Part shown: positions 45,143 through 53,810 of the stretch, piece after piece
Numbering within the stretch: the stretch's first letter is position 1
How the letters are laid out: each line of letters opens with the position of its first letter
Source of the DNA: Allobosea sp. UNC402CLCol
Lineage (GTDB): Bacteria; Pseudomonadota; Alphaproteobacteria; Rhizobiales; Beijerinckiaceae
Direction of reading: 5' to 3'
Length of the DNA: 64,000 nt
NCBI RefSeq assembly: GCF_000745475.1
Contig: NZ_JQJJ01000014.1
Coordinates: forward strand, 186,001 to 250,000
Made by a program: the position numbers and the translations under genes
The notes under the pieces: generated by a model
Told to the model about the DNA's origin: nothing
Database searches by the model: none
What the model saw: only the letters and a program-made list of their open reading frames with translations

Positions 45143-45174
45143 GGATGCGGCCCCGGCGTGAAATGTGGACGAGC

Positions 45175-46116
45175 TCAATAGCGGATCCTCGGATCGACGA
45201 GCGTGTAGATGAGGTCCACGGCCAGGTTGACGAGCACGTAGACGAAGGAGAACACCAGCACGAGCCCCTGGATGACCGGGTAGTCGCGGCGGAGGATGGC
45301 ATCGACGGTCAATCGCCCCATTCCGGGGATGGTGAAAACGGTTTCGGTGACCACCGTGCCGCCGATCAGGGCGGCGAAGCCGATGCCGATCACGGTGATG
45401 ACCGGGACCGCGCCATTCTTGAGCGCGTGGAGGAAGAGGACCTTGCGAGGTCCCAGCCCCTTGGCGCGGGCCGTCCGGACATAGTCCTGCTGCAGCACTT
45501 CGAGCATGGATGCCCGCGTGATCCGGGCGATCAGGACGATATAGACGAAGCCGAGGGTGATCGCGGGCAGGATCAATCGCTGCAGCCAGGGCCCGACGCC
45601 CTCGGAAAGCGGCGTGTAGCCCTGCGGTGGCAGCCATTGCAGCTTCAGGGCGAAGACCCAGGCGAGGATGTATCCGACCACGAAGAGCGGCACCGAAAAG
45701 CCGACGACGGAGACGCTCATGATCGCGCGGTCGATCCAGCTTCCGCTCTTCCAGGCCGCGACGACACCGAGCGGGACGGCGATCGCGATCGACAGGATGA
45801 GCGTCAGCAGCATCACCGACAGCGTCGGGCCGACCCGCTCCGCCATCAGCGACGTCACCGGCTGGCCGGTGAAGACCGAGTTGCCGAGATCGAAATGGGC
45901 GAGGCGCCAGAGCCAGCTGCCGAACTGGACCAGGAAAGACTGATCCAGCCCCAGGCTCTGCCGGATGCGGTCGATGTCGGCGGCCGAGGCTTGGTCGCCG
46001 GCGATCATCGTGGCGGGGTCGCCGGGCGCCAGGAACAGCAACGAGAACACCGTCAGGGCGACGACCAGCATGACCGGAATCGTCGCCAGGATGCGCTTCA
46101 CGATATAGGCGAGCAT
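45175..46116 (-). CDS. peptide-type ABC transporter permease, DppB/OppB family
   Basis: A 313-aa permease opening with MLAYIVKRILATIPVMLVVALTVF, typical of DppB. The long periplasmic segment contains APGDPATMIAGDQASAADIDRIRQSLGLDQS. The coupling loop is QQDYVRTARAKGLGPRKVLFLHALKNGAVPVI, followed by GGTVVTETVFTIPGMGRL. It forms the membrane channel with the DppC-type protein. It lies 36 bp after the binding-protein gene. Confidence 0.92.
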   Translation of the reverse strand: MLAYIVKRILATIPVMLVVALTVFSLLFLAPGDPATMIAGDQASAADIDRIRQSLGLDQSFLVQFGSWLWRLAHFDLGNSVFTGQPVTSLMAERVGPTLSVMLLTLILSIAIAVPLGVVAAWKSGSWIDRAIMSVSVVGFSVPLFVVGYILAWVFALKLQWLPPQGYTPLSEGVGPWLQRLILPAITLGFVYIVLIARITRASMLEVLQQDYVRTARAKGLGPRKVLFLHALKNGAVPVITVIGIGFAALIGGTVVTETVFTIPGMGRLTVDAILRRDYPVIQGLVLVFSFVYVLVNLAVDLIYTLVDPRIRY

Positions 46117-46152
46117 TGGATCACCTGCTGCACGCCGGGGAGAGTGACCGCG

Positions 46153-47745
46153 TCAGCCACGACGGATGTTCCAGAACACGGTGGCGGTGCGCACGCGATC
46201 GACGAGGTCTTTCTTCAGCGCGGTCTGCCGATAGATGGCGCCGAGCGGGATCGCCGGCAGCTCGTCCATGCCCACGACCTGCATCTCCTGGGCGATGCGC
46301 TTGCGCTCGTCGGGCGAGGGCGAATTCAGCCAGGCGTCGCGGAGCTCCTCCAGCTTGGGGATCGTCGGCCAGCCGAACCAGGCGCTGCGGCCATTGCCGC
46401 GCAGCATGATGTTCGTGCCGGGATCGACGAACCAGCTGCCCGGGAAGAGCCAGCAGCTCATCGACCAGCCGCCCTTGTCGACCGGCTCCTCCGAGCGACG
46501 GCGCTGCGCGACCGAGGCGTTGTCGAGCAGCGCGATGTCGAGGTTCAGGCCGAGCTTGCCGAGCATGTCGGCCGCCACCTGCGCCAGGGGCGTCGTCGAT
46601 GCCGGGCTGTCGGCGGCGCCGAGCAGTCTGACACGCTCATTGGAATAGCCGGCCTCCTTCAGCAGTTGCCTGGCCTTCTCGATGCTGCGCGGCCCCTTCA
46701 GCGGATCGAGACCGGCCTCGCTGGCCAGCGCTGTTCCGGGCGGGAAGAAGCCCGTGCCCGTCGCGAAGTTCTGCGGATTGGTGCCGGCCACCGCCATGCA
46801 GAATTCCGCCTGGTCGATGGCCGGAAGCAGCGCCTGGCGGATCTTCTTGTTGTCGAACGGAGCGTTGAGGGCGTTGAGCCGCATCATCGCCATCGAGGGG
46901 ATGTCCTCGAGCCGTGGCAGGTCGATATCCTTGAAGCCTGCAAGCAGCTCGACCGTCTCGGAGGTCGGGCCGCCGATCCAGTCGACATCGCCCGTCTGGA
47001 GGGCTGCGGCGGCCGTCGCCGCATCGGGGATGCGACGCCATTCCACCCTGTCGAAATGGACCATCTTGGGTCCGGCGGTGAGGCCGCTCGCGGTGTTCGG
47101 CGTCGGCTTGTAGCCCTGGAACTTCTCGAAGACGGCGAGATTGCCGAGCTGGAACTCGTCGGCCTTGAACCTGAACGGCCCCGATCCCGTCCGGTCGGTG
47201 ATCTGCGTCTTCACATCCGTCTGCGCGACGCGCTCGGGCATGATCAAGGGCACCGGTGCGCTGAGCTGTCCGAGGATCGCCGGGAGGATCGGGAAGGGAC
47301 GCTTCAGCCGGAAGCGCAAGGTGCGGTCGTCGACAGCGACGAGCTCGTCGGTCAACGCAAACAGCGTCGCGCCCATCGGGGCGGCCTGCGACCAGCGTTT
47401 CAGGCTCGCGACGCAATCGCGGGCCCGGATCGGCTCGCCGTCATGGAAGGTGATGCCGCTGCGCAGGGTGATCGTGCAGCTGCGGCCGTCATCGCCCCAC
47501 AGGAAGCCTTCGGCGAGCTGCGGCTGCGGCTGGAAATTCGCGTCCAGCCCGAACAGGGTGTCGTAGATCATGTAGCCGTAGTCGCGGGTGATATCGACGG
47601 TCGACCACATCGGATCGAAGATGGTCAGGTCCGTGTAGGGCACGAAGCGCAGCACCTTCTTCCGGGATGACTGCGAAAGCGCAGGCGCGCTGATCCCCGC
47701 CAGAGCCGCGGCGGCGCCGGCCTTCATGAAACTGCGTCGGTCCAT
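46153..47745 (-). CDS. peptide-type ABC transporter substrate-binding protein (family 5), Tat-type signal
   Basis: A family 5 solute-binding protein of 530 aa. MDRRSFMKAGAAAALAG is a twin-arginine-type signal with the RRSFMK motif. The start at 47745 is supported by AAGGGGA upstream. The mature protein has the family pattern: FDPMWSTVDITRDYGYMIYDTLFGLD, ITFHDGEPIRARDCVASLKRW and GSGPFRF. It probably serves the DppBC-type permeases that follow. Ligands of this family range from peptides to sugars and opines; the adjacent M28-like hydrolases favour a peptide or amide. Confidence 0.9.
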   Translation of the reverse strand: MDRRSFMKAGAAAALAGISAPALSQSSRKKVLRFVPYTDLTIFDPMWSTVDITRDYGYMIYDTLFGLDANFQPQPQLAEGFLWGDDGRSCTITLRSGITFHDGEPIRARDCVASLKRWSQAAPMGATLFALTDELVAVDDRTLRFRLKRPFPILPAILGQLSAPVPLIMPERVAQTDVKTQITDRTGSGPFRFKADEFQLGNLAVFEKFQGYKPTPNTASGLTAGPKMVHFDRVEWRRIPDAATAAAALQTGDVDWIGGPTSETVELLAGFKDIDLPRLEDIPSMAMMRLNALNAPFDNKKIRQALLPAIDQAEFCMAVAGTNPQNFATGTGFFPPGTALASEAGLDPLKGPRSIEKARQLLKEAGYSNERVRLLGAADSPASTTPLAQVAADMLGKLGLNLDIALLDNASVAQRRRSEEPVDKGGWSMSCWLFPGSWFVDPGTNIMLRGNGRSAWFGWPTIPKLEELRDAWLNSPSPDERKRIAQEMQVVGMDELPAIPLGAIYRQTALKKDLVDRVRTATVFWNIRRG

Positions 47746-47808
47746 GATGGTCCCCTTTTCGTGTCGCGCCGCGTCGAACGCGGCTGTCATTGGATCAAAA
47801 TCGGAACA

Positions 47809-49506
47809 TCAGAGCGCTTTGGCGGCCCTGCCTTCGATCAGCTCGATGGCGCGCGAGAGCCCATGGGCGATGCGGTTCGCGCGTTGCCGCAATTGCACCC
47901 GCGCCATCCGCGCGGCGTCGGGCTCCAGACGAGCGAGCGTCAGGGCCGGCGCCAGTCCCGGCAGGATGCGGCTGGCCCGGCCGAGATCGAACTCGAAGGC
48001 GCTGCGCGCATGATAAAGCACCGGGTTGAGATGGCGCCCGAGCCGCAGCAGCAGCGGATCATCGGCGCCGGTCGGGTGCCAGCCGCGCAGCGCTTCCGTC
48101 AGCCGCTCGGCGAGGCCGGTCAGGCGTGCGATGTCCTCGCAGTCCGGCGCGGCCTCGCGATAGGCGCACAGGCCCGCGAGCACGTCCTCGGCGATGGTTG
48201 CGGGCCTGAACGGAAGCGCCGGCGCATTCACCAGACCGGCGACGAGATTGCGATAGATCAGCGTGTCGACCGCCAGGATCTCGGCATCCATATGCTCGAT
48301 CGTGTCCTGATCGGTATGCCACCACCAGGCCAGCCCGCTGCCGTGCAGGTGCTCGGGGCTGGCGGCGGGCAGGAAGGCGCTGACCTGGGCGGTCGCCAGG
48401 CCGATGCCGCTGAAGCTCTGGTCGGAATTGCGGGCCGAACGACGCGGGTCGATATAGGGGTCGAGGCGCTTGACCGAACGGTCGACGAATTCCTCTTCCT
48501 CCGGCGTCTGCTGGCCGATGGTCGCATCGAGCACCTGCCGGACATAGGCGGCGAGCTCGGCCGTGGTGTTCCGCAGCGCCTTGGTCGTGCCGCCGCGGCT
48601 GCCGACGATGTCGACGTTCAGATAGGCGATGGCGTCGTTGTAGAGGGAGTCGCGGAACGCATCCGCATACCAGGACGAGCCTGCATAGCCGCCCTGCTCA
48701 TGCCCGGTCCAGAACGCGAATTTCACGCCGTAGCGGGGTTTCGGCTGCTGCTTCAGGAGACGCGCGAGCTCGATCAGCAGGGCGACGCCGGCCGTGTTGT
48801 CGGTCGCGCCATCACCCCAGGTGCAGTAATGCGCGCCGAGCAGGATGTAGCCGGGCTCGCGGCCTTCGATCTCCGCCACCGGCTGCTTCACCGGGCGCCA
48901 TTCCGTGCGGATCTCGCTGTCCATCGTGACGGGCGTGCCTGCCGCGACAGCACGCTCAATAATCTCCGCCGCGTCGCGGGATACCTGAATCGCAGGAACG
49001 GTGGGCAGCAGCGCAAGATCGGCCGGACCTGTCGGGGCTCCCCAGAGCGGCGAGGCCTGGACGTAGTGACGCTGCGGACCGTGCGATAGCGCTATGACGC
49101 CGAGCGCGCCGGCTCGCTGCGCGCTCATGCAGGCGTCGTAGCGCGGCAAACCGTCGATCAGCAGGAAGGCACCTTGCAGTTCGCCGGGCTCGAGCGAGCG
49201 GGTGACACGGCCGGTGAGGCCTCCGGGTTGCGTCGAGGCCGTGAAGGCCGCGCCATTGGCGGGAAGCGTCTGGCCGCCGACGGTCAGCGATGCCTTCTCC
49301 GGCCAACTGATGAAAGCATCGAATTCCAGGACGTCCTGCATGATGTCGGACGACGCCAGTTGCGCGCTGATATAGCGGCAGGCCGCATCGGCGCGCTCGG
49401 AACCGGGCAGTTTCCGGCCCAGCGCGGCCAGATTGACGACGATCCGCTGCAATCGCTCGGATGAAATTCCAGCAGCCGCCGGGTCGGTCAGTATCGTGCT
49501 CGTCAT
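47809..49506 (-). CDS. M28-like zinc hydrolase with altered active site (peptidase family homologue)
   Basis: A 565-aa cytoplasmic protein without a signal peptide. The order is a cap, a PA-like insertion (~70-200), the M28 alpha/beta core and a helical C-terminal region. Metal ligands can be traced: His226 in GAHYCTWGDGATDN, Asp236 in TDN, Asp in LNVDIVGSRG and the final His in WWWHTDQDTIEHMD. The catalytic Glu-Glu pair of M28 enzymes is replaced by His269-Glu270 (GHEQGGYAGSSWYAD), so the general-base glutamate is missing while the metal-binding one stays. It is a diverged paralogue of the protein at 53811-55499. The substrate may be a non-peptide amide. Confidence 0.8.
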   Translation of the reverse strand: MTSTILTDPAAAGISSERLQRIVVNLAALGRKLPGSERADAACRYISAQLASSDIMQDVLEFDAFISWPEKASLTVGGQTLPANGAAFTASTQPGGLTGRVTRSLEPGELQGAFLLIDGLPRYDACMSAQRAGALGVIALSHGPQRHYVQASPLWGAPTGPADLALLPTVPAIQVSRDAAEIIERAVAAGTPVTMDSEIRTEWRPVKQPVAEIEGREPGYILLGAHYCTWGDGATDNTAGVALLIELARLLKQQPKPRYGVKFAFWTGHEQGGYAGSSWYADAFRDSLYNDAIAYLNVDIVGSRGGTTKALRNTTAELAAYVRQVLDATIGQQTPEEEEFVDRSVKRLDPYIDPRRSARNSDQSFSGIGLATAQVSAFLPAASPEHLHGSGLAWWWHTDQDTIEHMDAEILAVDTLIYRNLVAGLVNAPALPFRPATIAEDVLAGLCAYREAAPDCEDIARLTGLAERLTEALRGWHPTGADDPLLLRLGRHLNPVLYHARSAFEFDLGRASRILPGLAPALTLARLEPDAARMARVQLRQRANRIAHGLSRAIELIEGRAAKAL

Positions 49507-49577
49507 ATGGCCCTCGGCCGGTATCGTGATCGATTTGCGAGGTCACGGCCTTGCCGCGACCTCGGCTTCGGCGGCCG

Positions 49578-51128
49578 TCAGGGAGTGACGGAGACGTTCC
49601 AGTAGCGCGGCTTCTGACCGGGCCAGGGCTGGAAGCCGGAGACGTTCTTGCGGACGGCGATCGTCGTGGCGCGCGTGCCCCAGACGATCAGCGGCGCCTC
49701 GCTCATCTGCAGGCGATGCACCTCGTCATAAAGCGCCTGCTTGTCCTGCTGGTCGTCAGCGAGGACGAGCTTCTTCAGCAGCTCCTTCGAGGCCGGGCTG
49801 TCCCAGACCTTGTCGGGCTGGCGCGCCTTGTCGCCGGTGAAGCGCTCGACGATGAAAAGCGGGTCGAGATAGGGCGTGAGGTTCCAGACCATCATCTGGT
49901 AGCGCCCGCTGTAGAAGCGCTCGAACTGGGTAGCGAACTCCATGATCTCGACATCGACGTTGAGGCCGACGGCCTGCAGCATCGACTGGAGATAGATCGC
50001 CGTATCGCTCATGATCGGCGAGGCCTTGCTCGTGATCAGGACGATGCGATCGCCCTTGTAGCCGGAGGCCTTGATCAGGGCGCGCGCCTTGTCGGGATCG
50101 TATTCGGCGCCGTCGCGCTCGACCTGGCCATAGAAGCGGCTGGTCAGCGGGATCAGCGAGGGGGAAGCAATGCTTTCATCGTCCAGAACGGCCTTTGCCA
50201 GGCTTTTCCGGTCGATGGCGTGGCTGATCGCCTGGCGGATCCGAGGATCGGCAAGCACCGGATCGCGCGACTGGAGCGGGATCGTATAGATGCCGGCGAC
50301 CGGCGTGGTCGTCACGGTGACGTTCTTGTCGTTGGCGAAATCCTTGATCGAGGCCGCGTCGACATCGGTCCAGAGGTCGAGCTGGCCCTGCAGGATGCCG
50401 AGCTTGGCGACCTGCGCGTCGGGAACCAGATTGATCCTGACCTTTTCGACCTTGGCTTCCTTGGCGCCGGCGAGCCCGTCCGACGGCTCGCTGCGGGATT
50501 TGTAATCGGCGAAACGGCTGAGCTCGACATATTGGCCCTTGCGCCATTCCGTCATCTTGAACGGGCCGGTGCCGATCGCCGTCGTCCAGTTGCCGTTCGC
50601 GTCGACCGCGTCCGGATGGGCGATGCCGGCGGAGTCGCAGTCGGCACGCGCCATCGCGCTCAGGAAGGATCCGCTTCGTTCGGCGAGCTGGAACGCGACG
50701 CGGCGATCATCGAGCGCCTTCACCGACTCGATCTTGGTCGCGTTGGTGCCGTTGAAGGCGCCACGGCAGGGCCACGCGGATTTGGGATCGAGAAAGCGTT
50801 CCCAGGTCCAGACCACTTCCTTGGCCGTCAGCGGGGCGCCGTTATGGAATTTCACGCCCTCGCGGAGAGTGAAGGTGTAGGTCTTGCCGTCGTCCGAGGT
50901 CTCGATCTTCTCAGCCAGCATCGGAGCGACGCTGCCGTCGGCCCGCCAGGCGACCAGCCCCTCATAGATGTTCTGAAGGACGCTGCCGGTCGCGGTGTCC
51001 GGGCTGCGTCCCGGCATGACGCCTCGAATGTCGGAGGTGAGCATCGTCCGCAGCGTCTGGGCATGCGCCGCGCTTCCGGCTGCCGCGAAGGCGCTCAATC
51101 CGAGGGTCAGAACCGCAATAGCTCGCAT
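49578..51128 (-). CDS. peptide-type ABC transporter substrate-binding protein (family 5), Sec signal
   Basis: A second family 5 binding protein, 516 aa, with an ordinary signal peptide (MRAIAVLTLGLSAFAAAGSAAHAQ). The mature part has TATGSVLQNIYEGLVAWRADGSVAPMLAEK, VKFHNGAPLTAKEVVWTWERF and GTGPFKMTEW. It is distinct from the binding protein at 46153, so one permease pair may serve two ligands. ATG 51128 follows the stop of the upstream deacetylase by one base, with GGAGAC as ribosome site. Confidence 0.9.
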   Translation of the reverse strand: MRAIAVLTLGLSAFAAAGSAAHAQTLRTMLTSDIRGVMPGRSPDTATGSVLQNIYEGLVAWRADGSVAPMLAEKIETSDDGKTYTFTLREGVKFHNGAPLTAKEVVWTWERFLDPKSAWPCRGAFNGTNATKIESVKALDDRRVAFQLAERSGSFLSAMARADCDSAGIAHPDAVDANGNWTTAIGTGPFKMTEWRKGQYVELSRFADYKSRSEPSDGLAGAKEAKVEKVRINLVPDAQVAKLGILQGQLDLWTDVDAASIKDFANDKNVTVTTTPVAGIYTIPLQSRDPVLADPRIRQAISHAIDRKSLAKAVLDDESIASPSLIPLTSRFYGQVERDGAEYDPDKARALIKASGYKGDRIVLITSKASPIMSDTAIYLQSMLQAVGLNVDVEIMEFATQFERFYSGRYQMMVWNLTPYLDPLFIVERFTGDKARQPDKVWDSPASKELLKKLVLADDQQDKQALYDEVHRLQMSEAPLIVWGTRATTIAVRKNVSGFQPWPGQKPRYWNVSVTP

Positions 51129-51129
51129 C

Positions 51130-51927
51130 TCAGTCTCCGACGTTCTCGATCTGGTTTGCCGCGCGTCCGGCGTGGATTTGCTCCGCCAGCTGACCGCAGA
51201 GGCTGGGTCGGGCACCCTGCTTTTCGGCCAGTCTGGCGAGGCGTTCGATCAGGGGCAGGCGGGCAAGCCGGCCGACCCCGATATCGGCGCGCGGATGGAA
51301 GGTGAGGCAGGCATAGCCATCGACCGCGAGAAGCGCCGCGAGCTCCTCGCGCATGAGGTCTTCCGCCCGGTCCTGCGTGACGCGCCGGCGGAAATGCGTC
51401 GCGTCGGTCAGGCCTTCCGAGACCGGAAGCTCGACCATGCCGTACCCGCCATATTCAGCGAGCGCGTAGGGGGTATCGTCGTCGAGGAAGCTCGAATCGT
51501 AATGATATCCAAGAGCTTGCAGGATCGGGATCGTGTTCTGCGAGAGCGTGCCGGTCGGGGCCCGGAAGCCGCGCGGAGCGACGCCGCTCAGGCGCCTGAG
51601 CGTTTCATGCGCCTCGCCGATCACCGATGCCTCCTCGTCGCGCCCGAGCTTGGCGTGATCCTCGAAGGCCCGGCCATGGCTGGCGATCTCATGACCCTCG
51701 CGGAGGCAGCGCTCGACCAGCCGAGGCAGTCTTTCGGCCTCCATGGCCGGCCAGAAGAAGGTGGCGGGCAGACGGTATTCGCCGAGCGCGTCGAGCACCC
51801 GCGCAAGGCCGATCCGATAGGTGTAGCGACCATGCGCATCGCGGCCGAACAGCTCGGCCTCGGGCGCGCCGGCCGCCTCCGGCCCGATGCCGTGCACGTT
51901 CACGGTGATCAGGAGGGCGCCGCTCAT
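51130..51927 (-). CDS. polysaccharide deacetylase-fold protein, PuuE-like (second copy)
   Basis: A 265-aa NodB-homology protein of the PuuE-like branch. The first motif reads LLITVNVHG with no aspartate, and the second GHEIASHGRAFEDH with only the first of the two usual histidines, so the normal metal site looks incomplete. PuuE-type enzymes of this fold do not need the classical triad. RGFRAPTGTLSQNTIPILQALGYHYDSSF is the conserved RxPxG segment. It overlaps the next gene by ATGA. The likely job is hydrolysis of a cyclic amide or N-acyl group; the substrate is unknown. Confidence 0.78.
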   Translation of the reverse strand: MSGALLITVNVHGIGPEAAGAPEAELFGRDAHGRYTYRIGLARVLDALGEYRLPATFFWPAMEAERLPRLVERCLREGHEIASHGRAFEDHAKLGRDEEASVIGEAHETLRRLSGVAPRGFRAPTGTLSQNTIPILQALGYHYDSSFLDDDTPYALAEYGGYGMVELPVSEGLTDATHFRRRVTQDRAEDLMREELAALLAVDGYACLTFHPRADIGVGRLARLPLIERLARLAEKQGARPSLCGQLAEQIHAGRAANQIENVGD

Positions 51928-52748
51928 GAGCGCGCATCCCGCCAGCGCGCGGCATCGCCCAGGCAGTATTCCGCCAGTTCGCGGCAGGTCATGAAACGCA
52001 CGCCGGGCGTCGCCTTGGCATAGGCGAGGAAGCGGTCGACGGCAGCTGCCCGTGCCGGGGTTCCGGAACCACCGCCTGCGCGCGGATGGACCGTCAGGTG
52101 GACGTAACCGTCGCGGCCGAGCGCGGCGTCGAGCTCCTGGACGAAATTGCGCTCGACTTCCGCCGCCGAGGCGCCACCGGTGAAGTACATCGGGAAATCG
52201 TCGAGCGAGACGGTGTTGTTCGGCAGGATCATGAAGCCATCCTCCAGCAGATAGGGGATGTCCTCGTCCTTCTCGCTCGCATCGTAGATGTAGCCGAGGC
52301 GGCGCAGCGTCGGCAGCGTCAGGCGGCTCTTGCGTCCCGAGGGCGAGCACCAACCCACCGGGGCCTGCCCTAGGGCCGCGAGGATGTCGTGGGTCTTTTC
52401 GAGAAGCTCGGGCTCGCGCTCGCCGAGTTCGAAGCCCTCATGCTGGTAGCCATGCGCCGCGATCTCGTGACCGGCCCGGTGGATCTCGTGAAACGGTTCC
52501 GGCCAATGCTCGGCGTCATAGCCGCAGCAAAAGAAGGTCGCCTTGATCGCATGGTGGTCGAGCATGTCGAGATAGCGGCGGATACCGCGCCGCAGCGCGT
52601 AGCGACCGCGGCTGTTGACGCCCAAATCGTTCTGCCCGCGACCGGCTTCGACCGCCGGGCCGTCGACATGGATTGTGACGCAGACGATCGCGCGGGCCCG
52701 GTCGGGCCATTCGATCCCGCGGACGGGTTCTGTTGCGTGTGAAGCCAT
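51924..52748 (-). CDS. polysaccharide deacetylase-fold protein, PuuE-like (first copy)
   Basis: A 274-aa NodB-homology protein. The start at 52748 is chosen for GGGAGGGGAA upstream; an earlier ATG thirteen codons before has none. It keeps motif 1 as VCVTIHVDGPAVEAG and motif 2 as GHEIAAHGYQHEGF with both histidines, so it looks more complete than the downstream copy. GWCSPSGRKSRLTLPTLRRLGYIYDAS follows. It is the first gene of the minus-strand operon that runs through the binding proteins and permeases, facing the IclR regulator. Confidence 0.8.
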   Translation of the reverse strand: MASHATEPVRGIEWPDRARAIVCVTIHVDGPAVEAGRGQNDLGVNSRGRYALRRGIRRYLDMLDHHAIKATFFCCGYDAEHWPEPFHEIHRAGHEIAAHGYQHEGFELGEREPELLEKTHDILAALGQAPVGWCSPSGRKSRLTLPTLRRLGYIYDASEKDEDIPYLLEDGFMILPNNTVSLDDFPMYFTGGASAAEVERNFVQELDAALGRDGYVHLTVHPRAGGGSGTPARAAAVDRFLAYAKATPGVRFMTCRELAEYCLGDAARWRDARS

Positions 52749-52852
52749 CGGCTTTCGTTCCCCTCCCATCCCTTTGACTGCGGCCATGTTCGGGCTGCCG
52801 CCAAAGGTCGAGTTCGCGAGACCTTGCGTCGGTGAAGCGCTGATGTCAAATT

Positions 52853-52881
52853 ATTGAACCGATGGTTCATTGAGTGAACCA
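52853..52881. promoter_or_regulatory. IclR-type operator between divergent deacetylase and iclR genes
   Basis: TGGTTCA (52863-52869) and TGAACCA (52875-52881) form a perfect 7-5-7 palindrome. A further GAACC at 52856-52860 pairs with GGTTC at 52864-52868, giving overlapping half-sites. It lies 76 bp upstream of the IclR gene in a 208-bp divergent interval with no other gene. The regulator most likely binds here and controls both directions. Confidence 0.65.
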
Positions 52882-52956
52882 ATCGAACTGTGCTATGGCC
52901 GGATTCGTTGAATCCGCCGGCCCGGAGGCCGGGCAGGCCGAGCAAAAGGAGAGCCG

Positions 52957-53748
52957 ATGACGAGCGCGGCACCGCCCAGGGAGATCGAGCAGTACCGGGT
53001 CGATGCGGTCGACGCGGCGCTCGGATTGCTGATGCTGATCGCGGAAACGCCGGATCTCGGATTGTCGGAGATCACGCGCCGATCCGGCCAGAGCAAGGCT
53101 CGCGTGTATCGACTCCTGTGCAGCCTCGAGGCCAATGGCTTCGTCAGCTGTTCGACCGAAAAGCGCAGTTACCGATTGGGCCTCGCGGCCGTGGCCGTCG
53201 GCAACGCAGCGGAACGGCAGATCGACATCGCCAGAGTGGCGGCCCCGATCGTCGCCAGGCTCGGCAGCGATACCGGCGAGACGGTTCAGCTTCGCGTCCG
53301 GGACGGCCGGAACAGCCTCTGCGTCGCCGGTTGGGAGCCCGACAGGGCGGTCAAGGTTCTGGCGAATATCGGCGGCAGCCGGCCGATGCATGCCGGTTCA
53401 GGCGTCGTTCTCCTGGCGTTTCAGGACGAAGCGTTTCGCGAATCGGTGCTCGGCGAGCCGCTGAAGGCGTTCACCGAGCGGACCTGCGTGGATCCCGAAC
53501 GTCTCAGGCAGATTCTCGCGGCGGTCCGCGAGCAGGGCTATTACGTCAGCCATGGCGAGGTCAGCCCGGACCTGATTTCGATCTCGGCGCCCGTGATGGG
53601 GCGCGACGGCAAAATCATCGCCACCATCCATATCGGGGCGCCGACCGGACGCGTCAGCGACAGCCTGCTGCCGAACCACATCGAAACCGTGCGCCGCGCC
53701 GCGCGGGAGCTTTCCGCCCTGCTCGGCGGGGCACGGACTGCAGTTTGA
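52957..53748 (+). CDS. IclR-family transcriptional regulator
   Basis: A 263-aa regulator with an N-terminal winged helix (DAALGLLMLIAETPDLGLSEITRRSGQSKARVYRLLCSLEANGFV) and a C-terminal effector domain (GETVQLRVRDGRNSLCVAGWEP, PMHAGSGVVLLAF, YYVSHGEVSPDLISISAPVMGRDGKIIATIHIGAPTGR). AAAGGAGAG lies before the ATG. It is divergent from the deacetylase operon and is followed, with a one-base overlap or a short gap, by an M28-like hydrolase gene, so it probably controls the whole amide/peptide cluster. Confidence 0.92.
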   Translation: MTSAAPPREIEQYRVDAVDAALGLLMLIAETPDLGLSEITRRSGQSKARVYRLLCSLEANGFVSCSTEKRSYRLGLAAVAVGNAAERQIDIARVAAPIVARLGSDTGETVQLRVRDGRNSLCVAGWEPDRAVKVLANIGGSRPMHAGSGVVLLAFQDEAFRESVLGEPLKAFTERTCVDPERLRQILAAVREQGYYVSHGEVSPDLISISAPVMGRDGKIIATIHIGAPTGRVSDSLLPNHIETVRRAARELSALLGGARTAV

Positions 53749-53810
53749 TGCGGCTGAAACCAGCGATTTCCACGATCGAACCCGCTTACAAAGACAAGGA
53801 TGCCATCGAC

